This document shows positions 26,571-34,895 of a DNA stretch of 64,000 bases, piece after piece. Under the pieces are notes generated by a model that worked only from the letters and a program-made list of their open reading frames with translations, had not been told where the DNA came from and ran no database searches. Position numbers and translations under genes: made by a program. Origin of the DNA: JAABQG01 sp963726365 (GTDB lineage: Bacteria; Pseudomonadota; Gammaproteobacteria; Burkholderiales; Burkholderiaceae_C). How positions within the stretch are numbered: position 1 is the stretch's first letter; every line of letters starts with the position of its first letter. The stretch is from positions 62,001-126,000 of the forward strand of contig CAVSCI010000005.1 in the NCBI GenBank assembly GCA_963726365.1. Reading direction: 5' to 3'.

Positions 26571-29249
26571 ATGCAAGACAAGTACAACCACATCGAGGTG
26601 GAACACGCCGCGCACCGCCACTGGACAGCCGGCGATGCCTACCGCGTGACCGAGGACGCCAGCAAGAAGAAGTTCTACGCCTGCTCCATGCTGCCCTACC
26701 CCAGTGGCAAGCTGCACATGGGCCATGTGCGCAACTACACCATCAACGACATGCTAACGCGCTACCTGCGCATGAATGGCTACAACGTGCTGATGCCCAT
26801 GGGTTGGGACGCCTTCGGCCTGCCGGCGGAGAACGCCGCGCTGAAAAACGGCGTTCCGCCCGCGAAATGGACCTACGAGAACATCGCCTACATGAAGCAG
26901 CAGATGCAGGCGATGGGCCTGGCCATCGACTGGAGCCGGGAGGTGGCCACTTGCGACCCCAGCTACTACAAGTGGAACCAGTGGCTGTTCCTGAAGATGC
27001 TGGAGAAGGGCATTGCCTACCGCAAGACCCAGGTCGTCAACTGGGACCCGGTGGACCAGACCGTGCTGGCCAACGAGCAGGTGATTGACGGCAAGGGCTG
27101 GCGCACCGGTGCGCAGGTGGAAAAGCGCGAGATCCCCGGCTACTACCTCAAGATCACCGATTACGCCGAAGAGCTTCTGGAGCATGTCAGGACCGGCCTG
27201 CCCGGCTGGCCCGAGCGTGTCAAGCTGATGCAGGAGAACTGGATCGGCAAGTCCGAAGGGGTGCGCTTTGCCTTCACCCATCAAATCAAGGACAGCCAGG
27301 GCAAGTTGATCGGTGACGGTCGCATGTATGTCTTCACGACGCGCGCAGACACCATCATGGGCGTGACGTTCTGCGCGGTGGCGCCGGAGCATCCGCTGGC
27401 GCAGCACGCGGCCGGCACCCAACCTGCACTCGCTGCCTTCATCGATGAATGCAAGTCAGGCGGCACGACCGAGGCCGAGCTCGCCACGCAGGAAAAGAAG
27501 GGCATGGCCACCGGCCTGCAGGTGACGCATCCGCTGACCGGCAAGCCGATCGATGTCTGGGTCGGCAACTACGTGCTGATGAGTTACGGCGACGGCGCGG
27601 TGATGGGCGTGCCGGCGCACGACGAGCGTGACTTTGCCTTTGCCCTGAAGTACGACCTGCGCATTGTGCAGGTGGTGCACGTGGACGGCCTGCATTACGA
27701 CTACCACCACTGGAACGACTGGTACGCTGACAAGCAGCGCGGCATCACCATCAATTCCGACGTCTTCAGCGGCATGTCCTACAGCGAAGCCGTCCATGCC
27801 GTGGCGCACGCGCTCGCGCGGGATGGACTGGGTGAGAAGAAGACCACCTGGCGTCTGCGCGACTGGGGCGTGAGCCGCCAGCGCTACTGGGGCACGCCGA
27901 TCCCGATCATCCACTGCGACGAACACGGCGCAGTGCCGGTGCCGGAAAAAGACTTGCCCGTGGTGCTGCCGCAGGATTGCATCCCGGATGGGTCCGGCAA
28001 CCCGCTGAATCACCATCATGGATTCCACGCCGGCGTGACCTGCCCTGTCTGCGGCAAATCCGCAAGGCGCGAGACCGACACCATGGACACTTTCGTGGAC
28101 AGTTCGTGGTATTTCATGCGCTACTGCGACCCCACGAACGACCAGGCCATGGTGGCCGAAGGCGCCGGCTACTGGATGCCGATGGACCAGTACATCGGCG
28201 GCATCGAGCACGCCATCCTGCACCTGCTTTACGCGCGCTTCTGGACCAAGGTCATGAGAGACCTGGGGCTTGTGAAGGTGGACGAGCCGTTCACGAAATT
28301 GCTGACCCAGGGCATGGTGCTGAACCACATCTATTCGCGCAAGAGCGACAAGGGTGGCATCGAGTACTTCTGGCCTGGCGAGGTGGAAGACATCCATGAC
28401 GACAGCGGCAAGGTCATCGGTGCGAAGCTGAAGGCCGACAAGGGCGACCTGCCCGCCGGCACGCCGATCACCTACGAGGGTGTGGGCACCATGAGCAAGT
28501 CCAAGAACAACGGCGTGGATCCGCAAGACCTGATCGAGAAGTACGGCGCTGATACCGCACGCCTGTACACCATGTTCACCGCGCCACCCGAAGCCACGCT
28601 GGAGTGGAACGACGCAGCGGTGGAGGGCAGCTACCGCTTCCTGCGCCGGGTGTGGAACCATGGCGTCAAGCTGAATGCTACAGAAAGCATAGCTGACTAT
28701 GCAAATTCGACGCTGGGGAAAGGTCAGAAAAATATTGAATTTGGCAAAAATGCCAAGACCTTGCGCCTGGAAATACATACCGTCCTCAAGCAGGTGGACT
28801 ACGACTACCAGCGCATGCAGTACAACACCGTGGTTTCCGGTGCGATGAAGATGATCAACGCGCTGGAAGACTTCAGGTCCGATGGCACTGAGGGTGACCG
28901 CGTCGCAGCAGCCGAGGCGTTTGGCATCCTGCTGCGCTGCCTGTACCCGGCCACGCCGCACATCTCGCATGCGCTCTGGCTGGCGCTGGGCTACTCTGTT
29001 TTGCTGGGTGAACTGCTCGACGCGCCCTGGCCCAAGGTGGACGACGCCGCCTTGCAGCAGGACGAGATTGAACTCATGCTGCAGGTCAATGGAAAGCTCC
29101 GTGGCGCGATCCTGGTGCCAGCAACGGCTTCGAAAGAGCAGATCGAGGTGATCGCGCTGGCCAGTGAAGCCTTTGTGAGCCAGGCAAAAGGTGCGGCGAT
29201 CAAGCGCGTCATCCTGGTGCCAGGGCGCCTGGTCAATGTGGTGATCTGA
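26571..29249 (+). CDS. leuS: Leucyl-tRNA synthetase
   Basis: 892-residue class I synthetase. ATG 26571 (MQDKYNHIEVEHAA) is the family start. The HIGH variant KLHMGHVRNY is at residues 47-56. The CP1 editing domain carries TRADTIMGVTF and GVPAHDERDF, the hydrolytic site that clears misacylated tRNA. KMSKS appears as TMSKSKNN near residue 642. The anticodon-binding domain contains an AT-rich segment (28677-28752), coding for about 25 residues rich in Asn, Ser and Lys. It resembles the dispersed repeat found elsewhere in the window and is unlike the rest of the gene. The reading frame stays open. lptE starts 2 bases downstream. Confidence 0.97.
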   Translation: MQDKYNHIEVEHAAHRHWTAGDAYRVTEDASKKKFYACSMLPYPSGKLHMGHVRNYTINDMLTRYLRMNGYNVLMPMGWDAFGLPAENAALKNGVPPAKWTYENIAYMKQQMQAMGLAIDWSREVATCDPSYYKWNQWLFLKMLEKGIAYRKTQVVNWDPVDQTVLANEQVIDGKGWRTGAQVEKREIPGYYLKITDYAEELLEHVRTGLPGWPERVKLMQENWIGKSEGVRFAFTHQIKDSQGKLIGDGRMYVFTTRADTIMGVTFCAVAPEHPLAQHAAGTQPALAAFIDECKSGGTTEAELATQEKKGMATGLQVTHPLTGKPIDVWVGNYVLMSYGDGAVMGVPAHDERDFAFALKYDLRIVQVVHVDGLHYDYHHWNDWYADKQRGITINSDVFSGMSYSEAVHAVAHALARDGLGEKKTTWRLRDWGVSRQRYWGTPIPIIHCDEHGAVPVPEKDLPVVLPQDCIPDGSGNPLNHHHGFHAGVTCPVCGKSARRETDTMDTFVDSSWYFMRYCDPTNDQAMVAEGAGYWMPMDQYIGGIEHAILHLLYARFWTKVMRDLGLVKVDEPFTKLLTQGMVLNHIYSRKSDKGGIEYFWPGEVEDIHDDSGKVIGAKLKADKGDLPAGTPITYEGVGTMSKSKNNGVDPQDLIEKYGADTARLYTMFTAPPEATLEWNDAAVEGSYRFLRRVWNHGVKLNATESIADYANSTLGKGQKNIEFGKNAKTLRLEIHTVLKQVDYDYQRMQYNTVVSGAMKMINALEDFRSDGTEGDRVAAAEAFGILLRCLYPATPHISHALWLALGYSVLLGELLDAPWPKVDDAALQQDEIELMLQVNGKLRGAILVPATASKEQIEVIALASEAFVSQAKGAAIKRVILVPGRLVNVVI
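28677..28740 (+). repeat. Dispersed repeat, copy C, inside leuS
   Basis: Within the leuS coding region, CATAGCTGACTATGC precedes TTCGACGCTGGGG, matching the repeat core in position and spacing. It is translated as SIADYANSTLGKG. The stretch is strongly AT-rich compared with the gene around it. A short inverted repeat (TTGGCA/TGCCAA, 28741-28756) follows directly. Confidence 0.55.
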
Positions 29250-29250
29250 C

Positions 29251-29835
29251 ATGACGCCAAACACACTCTGTGAAACAGGTTCTGGAGATGGCGTCGCACC
29301 GCAGAAGGTTCCACCAACTCGCGCCGAAGTTCTGTCGCGGCGTCGTCGCCTGCTCCTGTTCGCGTTTTCGACGCTGAGCCTTTCGGCCTGTGGCTTCAAG
29401 CTGCGGCAGGCGCCAAATTTCGCCTTTCGGAGCATCTACATCGATGCCTCTGGCGGGCTGCCACTTGCAAATGAACTCCGCCAGAAGATTGCCTCCGCAG
29501 AAAACGTGCAGGTGTTGACGGAGCCCGCGCAACTGGCCAGCGCGGAGGTGATACTGGACATACTCTCCAATCTGAGGGATGAGGTCGTCGTGGCACAGAA
29601 CTCTTCAGGGCAGGTGCAGGAGTTCACTTTGCGCCTGCGGATCAAGTTCCGGCTGCGCACCCAGCAGGGCAAGGACCTGATTCCCGAGACCGAACTCCTC
29701 CAGCAGCGCGACGTCAGCTACAACGAAACGGCGGCCCTGGCCAAGGAAGCAGAAAAGGCTCTGTTGTTCCGCGGAATGCAGTCTGACCTTGTGCAGCAAA
29801 TCATGTTGCGACTGGGCGCAGTGCGCGAACTCTAG
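29251..29835 (+). CDS. lptE: LPS-assembly lipoprotein LptE
   Basis: 194-residue outer-membrane lipoprotein that plugs the LptD barrel and guides lipopolysaccharide to the surface. A long, basic N-terminus (SRRRRLLLFAFSTLSLSAC) holds the hydrophobic signal and the lipobox LSAC near residue 47. The mature part begins GFKLRQAPNFAFRSIYID, typical of LptE/RlpB. The true start may be an internal codon nearer the signal, since about 25 residues precede it. The gene order leuS-lptE-holA is conserved in proteobacteria and supports the call. Confidence 0.92.
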   Translation: MTPNTLCETGSGDGVAPQKVPPTRAEVLSRRRRLLLFAFSTLSLSACGFKLRQAPNFAFRSIYIDASGGLPLANELRQKIASAENVQVLTEPAQLASAEVILDILSNLRDEVVVAQNSSGQVQEFTLRLRIKFRLRTQQGKDLIPETELLQQRDVSYNETAALAKEAEKALLFRGMQSDLVQQIMLRLGAVREL

Positions 29836-29858
29836 CCCCGCAAAGGCATCGGTTTCAT

Positions 29859-30962
29859 ATGCAACTTGTTGCGACCCAACTCGCGAACCATCTGGCCAAG
29901 GGCTTGCGATCGCTCTACACCGTGCACGGCGATGAGCCATTGCTGGCTCAGGAGGCAGCAGACGCCATCCGCACCGCCGCACGGGCCATGGGTTTTTCCG
30001 AACGCAGCTCGCACACGGTGGCTGGCGCCCATTTCGACTGGAGCGAGGTGCTGGCTGCCGGCGGATCACTGAGCCTTTTCGCAGACCGGCAGATCGTCGA
30101 GATCCGTATCCCCTCCGGCAAGCCGGGCAAGGACGGCAGCGTCGCCATCCAGCAGCTGGCTGAGCGTGCCCCTGGCAGCGACAGTACGCTGACACTGGTC
30201 ATGCTGCCCCGACTGGACAAAGCGACCCGGGCCGGCGCCTGGTTCATGGCGCTGGAAAATGCCGGCGTGACGATCCAGGTCGATCCCGTGGAGCGCGCTG
30301 CCTTGCCCCAGTGGATCGCGCAGCGCCTGCAGCGTCAGGGACAGCGCGTGACCGCCGGAGAAGAAGGTCAGCGCACCCTGCAGTTCTTTGCCGACCGCGT
30401 GGAGGGCAACCTGCTTGCCGCGCACCAGGAAATCCAGAAACTCGCGCTGCTGTTTCCCGAAGGCGAGCTGGGGTTCGATCAGGTGGAGAGCGCCGTGCTC
30501 AACGTCGCGCGCTACGACGTATTCAAGCTGTCTGAGGCGGTGCTGGGCGGCCAGCCGGCGCGCGTGCAGCGCATGCTGGACGGCCTGCGGGCAGAAGGTG
30601 AGGCCGAGGTGCTGGTGCACTACACCCTGGCCGAGGAGATCCGTGCACTCAAGCGCGTGAAAGACGCCATGAATGCAGGCCGCCCTCTGCCCATGGCCCT
30701 GCGCGAGCAGCGGATCTGGGGCTTGAAGGAAAAACTCTTTGAGCGGGTGCTTCCACGCCTGACGGATGCGGACCTGTCCGACATGCTGCAGGCCGCGCAC
30801 CAGGTCGACGGCATCGTCAAGGGCCTCAAGCAAGCCGACTGGCCGGTCAGCGGCTGGCAGGCCTTGCACCGACTGGCCATGATGCTCTGTCGGGCGTGCA
30901 TGGCACCGCCCGCTGCCCGCACTGGCGGCCCTGGAGCCACCGCTGCAAGCCCGGTTTACTGA
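29859..30962 (+). CDS. holA: DNA polymerase III delta subunit
   Basis: 367-residue clamp-loader subunit that opens the sliding clamp. The N-terminal region shows YTVHGDEPLLAQEAADAIR, the usual HolA beginning, and DRQIVEIRIPSGKPGKDG. The conserved FFADRVEGNLLAAHQEIQKLALL lies near residue 190. The C-terminal collar domain follows, with a low-complexity Ala/Pro tail. The length exceeds E. coli HolA (343) mainly through that tail. It sits in the conserved leuS-lptE-holA order, 23 bases after lptE. Confidence 0.95.
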   Translation: MQLVATQLANHLAKGLRSLYTVHGDEPLLAQEAADAIRTAARAMGFSERSSHTVAGAHFDWSEVLAAGGSLSLFADRQIVEIRIPSGKPGKDGSVAIQQLAERAPGSDSTLTLVMLPRLDKATRAGAWFMALENAGVTIQVDPVERAALPQWIAQRLQRQGQRVTAGEEGQRTLQFFADRVEGNLLAAHQEIQKLALLFPEGELGFDQVESAVLNVARYDVFKLSEAVLGGQPARVQRMLDGLRAEGEAEVLVHYTLAEEIRALKRVKDAMNAGRPLPMALREQRIWGLKEKLFERVLPRLTDADLSDMLQAAHQVDGIVKGLKQADWPVSGWQALHRLAMMLCRACMAPPAARTGGPGATAASPVY

Positions 30963-30981
30963 TTCCACCGACAATAGAACA

Positions 30982-32262
30982 ATGAATGCGCTGAACATTG
31001 CCGACACCCTTCAGACCATCGGTTTACAGGCGAAAACGGCCTCCGCCCTGATGGCGAAGGCGCCGACGGCGGTCAAGAACTCAGCCCTAAAAAGGCTGGC
31101 TGCGCTGTTGCGCGCCAATGTGCAGGCCCTGCAGGTCGACAACGCCCGCGACTTGGAGCGCGCCGTGGCTGCCGGCCTGGACGCGCCGATGGTGGACCGG
31201 CTCAAGCTCACGCCCAAGGTGCTTGAAACTTGTGCCGAAGGCTGCGAACAGCTGGCCGGCATGCCGGACGTGATAGGCGAGATCATCGGCATGAAGCAAC
31301 AGCCCAGCGGCATTCGTGTGGGCCAGATGCGGGTGCCAATTGGCGTATTTGGCATGATTTTTGAAAGCCGCCCGAACGTGACGATCGAGGCCGCGAGCCT
31401 GTCGATCAAGAGCGGCAATGCCTGCATCCTGCGCGGTGGCTCCGAAGCCATCGAGTCGAACAAGGCGCTTGCCAGGCTGGTACAGCAGGCTTTGGTGGAG
31501 TCCGGCCTTCCCGCCGATGCCGTGCAACTCGTCCAAACCACCGACCGTGAGGCCGTGGGTCACCTGATCACGATGCCGCAGTATGTGGACGTGATCATCC
31601 CGCGCGGCGGCAAGGGGCTGATCGAGCGCATCAGCCGGGATGCAAAAGTGCCGGTCATCAAGCACCTCGACGGCAACTGCCACACCTATGTCGACGATCC
31701 CTGCGACATCGACATGGCCGTTAAAGTGGCCGACAACGCCAAGACCCAGAAGTACAGCCCCTGCAACGCCAGCGAAGGCCTTCTGGTGGCGCGGGGTGTC
31801 GCCGCGGAATTCCTGGCGCGGATCGGTGCGATTTATGCAGCCAAGGGCGTGGAAATGCGCGGCTGCCCCGAAACATTGGCGCTGCTGGCCACCGTACCCG
31901 GTGCCCGTGTCAATGCGGCCACCGAGCAGGACTGGTTCGAGGAGTACCTGGCGCCCATCATCAGCATCAAGGTCGTGAGCGGCGTGGACGAGGCTATTTC
32001 CCACATCAACCACTACAGCAGCCACCACACCGACGCCATCATGACGCGCGATCACATGCACGCCCAGCAGTTCCTGCGCGAGGTCGATTCGGCGAGCGTC
32101 ATGGTCAATACCAGCACGCGCTTTGCCGATGGCTTCGAGTTTGGCCTGGGGGCTGAAATCGGCATCAGCACCGACAAGTTCCATGCGCGAGGGCCGGTGG
32201 GCATCGAGGGGCTGACCTCGCTCAAATATGTGGTTCTGGGCAACGGGGAGGTGCGTGGCTGA
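30982..32262 (+). CDS. proA: Gamma-glutamyl phosphate reductase
   Basis: 426-residue NADPH-dependent enzyme of proline synthesis that reduces glutamyl 5-phosphate to the semialdehyde. It has the aldehyde dehydrogenase fold with VPIGVFGMIFESRPNVT near residue 115 and the catalytic Cys in YSPCNASEGLL near residue 258. The end has FGLGAEIGISTDKFHARGPVGIEGLT. Length and motifs match ProA. Its last 8 bases overlap the start of the next gene. proB is not in the window. Confidence 0.97.
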   Translation: MNALNIADTLQTIGLQAKTASALMAKAPTAVKNSALKRLAALLRANVQALQVDNARDLERAVAAGLDAPMVDRLKLTPKVLETCAEGCEQLAGMPDVIGEIIGMKQQPSGIRVGQMRVPIGVFGMIFESRPNVTIEAASLSIKSGNACILRGGSEAIESNKALARLVQQALVESGLPADAVQLVQTTDREAVGHLITMPQYVDVIIPRGGKGLIERISRDAKVPVIKHLDGNCHTYVDDPCDIDMAVKVADNAKTQKYSPCNASEGLLVARGVAAEFLARIGAIYAAKGVEMRGCPETLALLATVPGARVNAATEQDWFEEYLAPIISIKVVSGVDEAISHINHYSSHHTDAIMTRDHMHAQQFLREVDSASVMVNTSTRFADGFEFGLGAEIGISTDKFHARGPVGIEGLTSLKYVVLGNGEVRG

Positions 32263-33328
32263 CAGTCTGCGCCCCGGCGGCGACTGGCCGGACGCCGCCT
32301 GGCGCGACTGCGGGGCGACACTGCTGGCCACCGATGCACAGGGTCACCTGATCCTGACAGACGACTTCCTGCGTTTCCTTCTGGGTCGGCCAGAGCTTGC
32401 GCCCGTCCCCGAGTCTTGCGCCGCCGAACTGGCCTTGCACGGTCAGCTGCTGGTCACCCCCCGCGCTACTGTGACAACCGGTGACCTGACGGCGATTCAG
32501 GACCGCGACGCCGCGGAAAACTACACCGTGTGGCTGCGATGGCGAGACCGCTTGCTGGCAGCGCCCACTCTGGAGGCCAGCTACCTGGCCCTGTTCCAGG
32601 GGGAGGGCGTGGATGTGCCGCCGATTCTGGTGCAGCAACTCACGCAGGTCCTGCTGCGCCATGTCTTGTCGGGAAGAGCGACGATGGAATCGGGAGACAG
32701 CGCTCTGGCGATGCAGGCGCGAGCCGCCGAAATGCTGTTTCGCACCCAGAAGATTTCGGTGCTCGACGATGGCGCCGTGATGGCGGCCGATGACGAAACC
32801 GTGGAGCGCCACGCGCTGTCTGCCGGTTTCGGCACCGTGGGCGAGTTATTGAAACAGGGCGGCGTTCCACTGCGAAGCGTCGACCTGGACGTGCTTGGCG
32901 CCGAAAATGCAGAGGCCTACTGGCCGCGCAGCGGGCATTTTGACTGGGTCGTCAGCCTGAACCGGGGCCAGCCAGCCATGAACGCCTTGTGCAGGGTGCT
33001 GGAGCGCTGGATTGCCCATTTCCTGCGCGTTGAAGTCAAGGTCCAGACCGATCGGGAAATCGTCGACGAGCACTGGGTCTGGCACGCAGGGCTGGATGCC
33101 CAGGCCAGCAACATCCTCAATGACCTGTACACCGGTGCCGAAGTCGGTGAAGACCGGATGCGCCGCCTGCTGTGCCTGTTTCGACTGGACTTCGTCAACC
33201 CGGGCGATATGCTGGCCGAGGTGGCCGGGCGGCCGGTGTATCTGGCGATGGCCATGGATGAGCACAACCGGCTCAAACTCAAGCCCCAGAATCTGCTGCT
33301 GAATTTGCCCCTGGCGCGCCGCTCGTAG
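32255..33328 (+). CDS. Uncharacterised protein, DUF6352-like
   Basis: 357-residue cytoplasmic protein without signal or membrane segments. GTG 32255 is chosen because GGGGAG lies 5 bases upstream and it overlaps the proA stop by 8 bases; a longer in-frame extension into proA is unlikely. Recognisable stretches are LILTDDFLRFLLGRPEL near the N-terminus and YWPRSGHFDWVVSLNRGQ in the middle, as in burkholderial proteins of the DUF6352 group. No catalytic motif is evident. Translational coupling to proA is visible; its function is unknown. Confidence 0.8.
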   Translation: MADSLRPGGDWPDAAWRDCGATLLATDAQGHLILTDDFLRFLLGRPELAPVPESCAAELALHGQLLVTPRATVTTGDLTAIQDRDAAENYTVWLRWRDRLLAAPTLEASYLALFQGEGVDVPPILVQQLTQVLLRHVLSGRATMESGDSALAMQARAAEMLFRTQKISVLDDGAVMAADDETVERHALSAGFGTVGELLKQGGVPLRSVDLDVLGAENAEAYWPRSGHFDWVVSLNRGQPAMNALCRVLERWIAHFLRVEVKVQTDREIVDEHWVWHAGLDAQASNILNDLYTGAEVGEDRMRRLLCLFRLDFVNPGDMLAEVAGRPVYLAMAMDEHNRLKLKPQNLLLNLPLARRS

Positions 33329-33452
33329 CAATCGCTCCCGCGCCGCCAACCGGCGCCGTTCAGACAGGGGCGGCGTCCCGGAGCACCTTGAATGGGGCAA
33401 TATCATCCCCAAGTCCTAAAATCCTGATCACAACTTCCAAAAAGAGGGCCGC

Positions 33453-34748
33453 ATGGTTCCCCATCTCATCACGGCGCTCACGGGCCCGATCAACGAACTC
33501 GAACAGCGCGTCCTCGACTCCATGCCCGCCATCGAGCGCTGGTTCCGCTTGGAGTGGATGGAGCACACCCCGCCGTTTTACAGTTCGGTGGACATCCGAA
33601 ATGCAGGTTTCAAGCTGGCGCCGGTGGACACCAACCTGTTTCCCGGCGGCTGGAACAACCTGACCCAGGAAATGCTGCCGCTGGCCGTGCAAGCGGCCCA
33701 GGCCGCCATCGAGAAGATCTGTCCCGAGGCCCGCAACCTGCTGATCATTCCCGAGAATCACACCCGCAACACCTTCTACCTGAGCAATGTGGCGCAGTTG
33801 CGCCGCATCTTCTACATGGCCGGGTTGAACGTGCGGATCGGCTCCATCAATCCGGAGATCAAGGAACCCACCGTCATTGAACTGCCCAACGGCGAGCAGA
33901 TCACGCTCGAGCCGGTGATCCGCAGCGCCAAGCGCCTGGGCCTGAAGGACTTTGACCCGTGCACGATCCTGCTGAACAACGACTTGTCCGCCGGTGCGCC
34001 GGGCATCCTGGAAGACCTGCATGAACAGTATCTGTTGCCGCCGCTGCACGCAGGCTGGAGCGTGCGACGCAAGAGCAAACACTTCCAGAGCTACGAAGAG
34101 GTGTCCAAGCGCTTCGGCAAGCTGCTGGGCGTCGATCCCTGGCTGATCAATCCGATGTTCGGCAAGTGCGGCGAGGTCAATTTTTCAGAGGGCACCGGCA
34201 TGGATTGCCTGAAGAGCAACGTCGATGCCCTGCTGACCAAGATCCGGCGCAAGTACAAGGAATACGGCATCAACGAAAAGCCGTTCGTGGTGGTCAAGGC
34301 CGACAACGGCACCTACGGCATGGGCATCATGACGGTACGTGACGTGAAAGACCTCGACGCGCTGAACCGCAAGACGCGCAACAAGATGAGCGTGATCAAG
34401 GACGGGCAGGAAGTCAGCGACGTCATCATCCAGGAAGGCGTGCTGACCAACGAGCGCATGAACGACGCCGTGGCCGAACCCGTGGTCTACATGATGGACC
34501 GGTATGTAGTGGGCGGCTTTTACCGGGTGCATGCCGAACGCGGCATCGATGAAAACCTCAATGCGCCGGGCTCCAGTTTTGTGCCGCTGGCCTTCGAGAA
34601 CAGCACCCACCTGCCGCAACCGGGCGTCAAACCCGGCGCCAGTGCCCCGAACCGTTTCTACATGTACGGCGTGATCGGCCGCCTGGCCATGGTCGCCGCA
34701 AGTTACGAACTCGAGGCCACTGATCCGGACGCCGAGATCTACGATTGA
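33453..34748 (+). CDS. gshA: Glutamate-cysteine ligase, proteobacterial (T. ferrooxidans) type
   Basis: 431-residue ATP-dependent ligase making gamma-glutamylcysteine, the first step of glutathione synthesis. The sequence fits the GshA type first recognised in acidithiobacilli and common in Burkholderiales rather than the E. coli type. Conserved stretches include NLFPGGWNNL, IPENHTRNTFYLSNV, FGKCGEVNFSEGTGMDCL and KADNGTYGMGIM, the latter being the ATP-grasp-like loop. GAGGG precedes the start. kup and gshB follow on the same strand. Confidence 0.93.
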   Translation: MVPHLITALTGPINELEQRVLDSMPAIERWFRLEWMEHTPPFYSSVDIRNAGFKLAPVDTNLFPGGWNNLTQEMLPLAVQAAQAAIEKICPEARNLLIIPENHTRNTFYLSNVAQLRRIFYMAGLNVRIGSINPEIKEPTVIELPNGEQITLEPVIRSAKRLGLKDFDPCTILLNNDLSAGAPGILEDLHEQYLLPPLHAGWSVRRKSKHFQSYEEVSKRFGKLLGVDPWLINPMFGKCGEVNFSEGTGMDCLKSNVDALLTKIRRKYKEYGINEKPFVVVKADNGTYGMGIMTVRDVKDLDALNRKTRNKMSVIKDGQEVSDVIIQEGVLTNERMNDAVAEPVVYMMDRYVVGGFYRVHAERGIDENLNAPGSSFVPLAFENSTHLPQPGVKPGASAPNRFYMYGVIGRLAMVAASYELEATDPDAEIYD

Positions 34749-34869
34749 GCCGCGGCTCCGGATCAAGTTGCTGCAACGCAACATTTTCCGACGGACTGTC
34801 ATTTAGGCGCGACACCCTGTTTGCGTGCCGCGGCGGCAGGCGCAAAATAGTTGCTTCTCAGTTTCCTTG

Positions 34870-34895
34870 CCCCGCGGGTCCAGCGGGGCCTTTTT
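34870..34895 (+). terminator. Terminator-like hairpin abutting the kup start codon
   Basis: CCCCGC at 34870-34875 pairs with GCGGGG at 34883-34888, loop of seven bases, followed by CC and five T ending at 34895. The probable kup GTG begins at the next base. It could end gshA transcripts or act as an attenuator for kup. Confidence 0.6.

Noticed and set aside
27456..29435. Long minus-strand open frame opposite leuS
   Set aside because: No recognisable domain; leuS on the plus strand is certain.
34750..34765. Palindrome GAGCCGCGGCTC just after gshA
   Set aside because: It has no loop or T-run and no known regulator; short GC palindromes are expected at this GC content.
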